Origin: Anabas testudineus
Taxonomy: Eukaryota; Chordata; Actinopteri; Anabantiformes; Anabantidae
NCBI RefSeq assembly: GCF_900324465.2
Contig: NC_046610.1
Location: forward strand, 11,224,484 to 11,288,483
Length of the DNA: 64,000 bases
Reading direction: 5' to 3'
A program made the translations under genes and the position numbers. Positions 61,730-64,000 of this stretch are shown piece after piece; position 1 is the first letter of the stretch, and each line of letters begins with the position of its first letter. Under the pieces are notes generated by a model that searched no databases, was not told the origin of the DNA, and saw only the letters and a list, made by a program, of their open reading frames with translations.

Positions 61730-61799
61730 TCACAGGTCTAGCACAGGCACGTAGGGCTGTTTGTGCGGTTCTCATTTCGTTTGCAACTGCGAGCCTCAG
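61730..61799 (+). other. sparcl1: Probable sparcl1 non-coding first exon
   Basis: Sequence ending GCGAGCCTCAG before the donor GTAAAAT. It is the only good donor upstream of the first coding exon at 62687, and SPARC-family genes begin with an untranslated exon. The 5' limit is approximate. Confidence 0.5.
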
Positions 61800-62688
61800 G
61801 TAAAATCCTAATTTCGGAGACATTAACACTATTTTGAAATCATATCTTAATTTGTGTGTGTTGTGTGTCTTGTTCACTAACTTGTTTGTGCTGTTCGAAG
61901 TTGATGTGCAGCTACTACGGGCTTCGTTATACTACAGCTTCTTTAGTGATGACCATATTTTGTCTTAAATGCTCTCAATAAATAGTGAAAGAAGATTATT
62001 TTTGTATTTATTAATATAAAGTGACTATTAATTACTGCAACCTTGTGTTTATACTTTAACCTTCTAATATACTGTGTGTAATAGGTAGATGTGTAATATA
62101 CTGTGTGTACATTGTTTTGATTTGTAAGATATCAAAAAATCTAGTTTAAATTAACTTGTGAAACAAATACATTTATCATATACCTAAAATGTGTCATTTG
62201 AAACCTTTCCTCATAATTGTTGGTGAAATACGAATGAATAATATCCCACTTTATGTACATTTTCATGCACAAACATCTCTCATGCAGTACGCTGTTTACT
62301 GAGTTGAACCAGGGATCGGTCCACTGGACGGGCCCAGCAATGTCTGTTTTGTTTCCGTCCAGAGATAAAAAGTTTGTGGACTTAGTGAACTTTTTCCAGT
62401 CTGGTAGCCTCTGATGTTTACTTTAGCCCTGAATGTGATTTTGAGGGAGCGGTGCATCCCAAAGGACTATCACCATAACAACAGCGGAGTCAATCCTGCA
62501 GCTCTGCTTGTCATGGACGTGTTGGTAGCATACAGATGCACTCATCTCTTTTGACTTTGTAAGATCTGCCAAGTTCACATCTTTGTTGTGACAAGTTAGA
62601 AGTCAGGAGACAATGCCTCGATTGTTTAGGATGGGCTTTTAATTTGTGCCTTCACAAAAACGTATACTACTTTTTGAATCTTTTAGGT

Positions 62689-64000
62689 ATGAGGGTCTGC
62701 TTAGTTTTCCTGTGCTTACTGGCAGCCACATTTGCCCTGTCTGTGAGTATCAAAGTTGGTATTATCTTTCCTATTTGAACAAGTAAGTTTTGCATTAACT
62801 TAACAGTAATCATTATCAATCATTTCTGCTATGTTCAGGTCAAAAGTAAGCCTCATGGAAAGCATCATGGATTGCGTAAAACTCTACACACTGTGAAAGA
62901 AAAGGTAAAACAGGAAACAGTTTTTCATTTTTTATTCCAACCAAGATTGTTTCATACTGGAAAATATTATAATACAATAATAATTTACTAATTTTCTCGC
63001 ACTTAAGGATATTATCCCAGAGGTGACCAACAGGCCACAGATCTCACCCACTCCAGTCACGCGTGAAGCCAGCACCCAGGTGCAGGAAGATGAGGAGCTG
63101 AGCTCCGAGGGCAATGTTAACACTAACAAGGAGGATGGAGAACTTGATGTGACTGACGGAAGAGATAAAAGCACTGTAGTCCTGTTGAGTGAGGAGGAAC
63201 TGGTGGATCTCCTGAAGAAAGAGGCAGAAGAAGAGGAAGAGTTGGAGGAAAGAGAGCTGGAAGAGGAAGAGGACAGAGAAAACAAGGGCGAAGTGGAGTC
63301 TGGTGAGGCTGTGGGAAGCAAGGAGAAAGCTGGGGTGGAGGAGGGGAAGAAAGATGATGAAGAAGTAACAGATGAGGAGGTGGAGGAAGAGAGCGTGGAA
63401 GATGACGTACAGGAGGAGGTAGAGATGATGCCCCAGAAAGACCACAAGGAAGAGTTTGCTGACAAGGTGGAAGACAAAGAAGACGGCATGGAAACGGGCA
63501 GCACAGAGTCAGAGATTCCAGCCAATCCTGACTACGCTCCCGACAGCGGTGTCTTACAACCTCTACCGTCTGTTTCTGCTCAAGTAAAATCCCACACAGA
63601 TGTCACCCAGCACCTTTCTAAAGCAGAGCGAGAGAAGGAAACGAGTGAGAAAGAACTTCTCATCATAGCTGATGACTATGAGCAAGACGTACAAAACACT
63701 GAGGCGGTGGACAGTGAGGAGGATCAGGAGAGGTTTCAAGAAGACAAAGATGACAAGGATTCAGACTCTCCACCTAAACCTAAAGATCCTCAAGATGGAT
63801 CAATGGATCCACAAGAACCAAAGGGCAACACAGAGCTTGACTCAGGATCCCGAGCGGCTGAGAAGGAGGAAGAGAAGAGGAAGAATGACAGTGAAAGTCA
63901 GACCAAGGGAAAGATGAAGAAGCAAAAGAAGAACCAGAGGGCAAGAAATCACTCTCCACAGAGGGAGGAAACCCAATCTGGACAGGAACAGAACCAGCAG
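62689..64000 (+). CDS. sparcl1: SPARC-like protein 1 (hevin), N-terminal part (partial)
   Basis: Secreted matricellular glycoprotein. Coding exons: 62689-62742, 62839-62904, and 63008 to the window edge without a stop; 371 codons so far. Exon 2 encodes a signal peptide (MRVCLVFLCLLAATFALS, 18 codons). Exon 3 encodes a basic His/Lys segment (KSKPHGKHHGLRKTLHT). The large exon 4 is a very acidic Glu/Asp/Lys-rich domain (EEELVDLLKKEAEEEEELEE) containing PDYAPDSGVLQPL, comparable to EYAPTEGTLDI of human SPARCL1. The follistatin-like and EF-hand domains that would settle the identity lie beyond the window. A large acidic exon 4 and position beside an SCPP gene both support sparcl1 over sparc. Confidence 0.85.

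Noticed and set aside
62932-63525. Long Ser-rich open frame antisense to sparcl1
   Set aside because: It is the mirror of the GAG/GAA-rich acidic exon (complement codons read as Ser/Leu); the sense strand has a signal peptide, correct phases and family resemblance.

Overview
This is vertebrate nuclear DNA, almost certainly from a ray-finned (teleost, probably percomorph) fish. Genes are split by GT-AG introns, CA/GT microsatellites are frequent, and there are remnants of Tc1-type and hAT-type transposons and a tRNA-derived SINE. A secretory calcium-binding phosphoprotein (SCPP) gene lies beside sparcl1. All calls were made by reading translated exons against remembered protein families; no search was run.

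Layout: mttp (minus, first seven coding exons, continuing past the left edge) occupies 1-4911, with a compact liver/intestine-type promoter just upstream. After an intergenic stretch come tspan5 (minus, about 7.9-15.7 kb) and acer2 (minus, about 18.7-27.65 kb). rps6 (plus, 29.96-33.80 kb, complete, 249 residues) converges on a perilipin gene (minus, 34.5-36.87 kb). A tRNA-Ser(CGA) gene lies at 37.5 kb. smu1 (plus, 38.7-45.6 kb) follows, then dnaja1 (minus, 48.8-52.6 kb) and aptx (plus, 53.4-55.4 kb), which diverge from one short promoter carrying a heat-shock element. A tRNA-Ile(AAT) gene lies at 56.3 kb. The window ends with two divergent mineral/matrix-protein genes: an SCPP gene (minus, 57.1-59.5 kb) and sparcl1 (plus, from about 61.7 kb, running off the right edge).

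The genes are mostly housekeeping and do not form one pathway: lipoprotein assembly (mttp), membrane scaffolding (tspan5), sphingolipid turnover (acer2), translation (rps6), lipid-droplet coating (perilipin), splicing (smu1), protein folding (dnaja1), DNA end repair (aptx) and extracellular matrix (SCPP gene, sparcl1). In human, mttp, tspan5 and sparcl1 lie on 4q, while acer2, rps6, plin2, smu1, dnaja1 and aptx lie on 9p, so the window joins two human synteny blocks.

Points most worth checking: a one-base insertion that puts a stop in the middle of the otherwise intact smu1 reading frame; a possible alternative C-terminus of tspan5 encoded by two downstream exons; a 32-bp tandem duplication that copies a tspan5 splice donor; a pair of related hairpin-forming blocks in rps6 introns 2 and 3 that look like H/ACA snoRNAs; and a shortened perilipin with a micro-exon. 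I found no wholly new multi-gene system.
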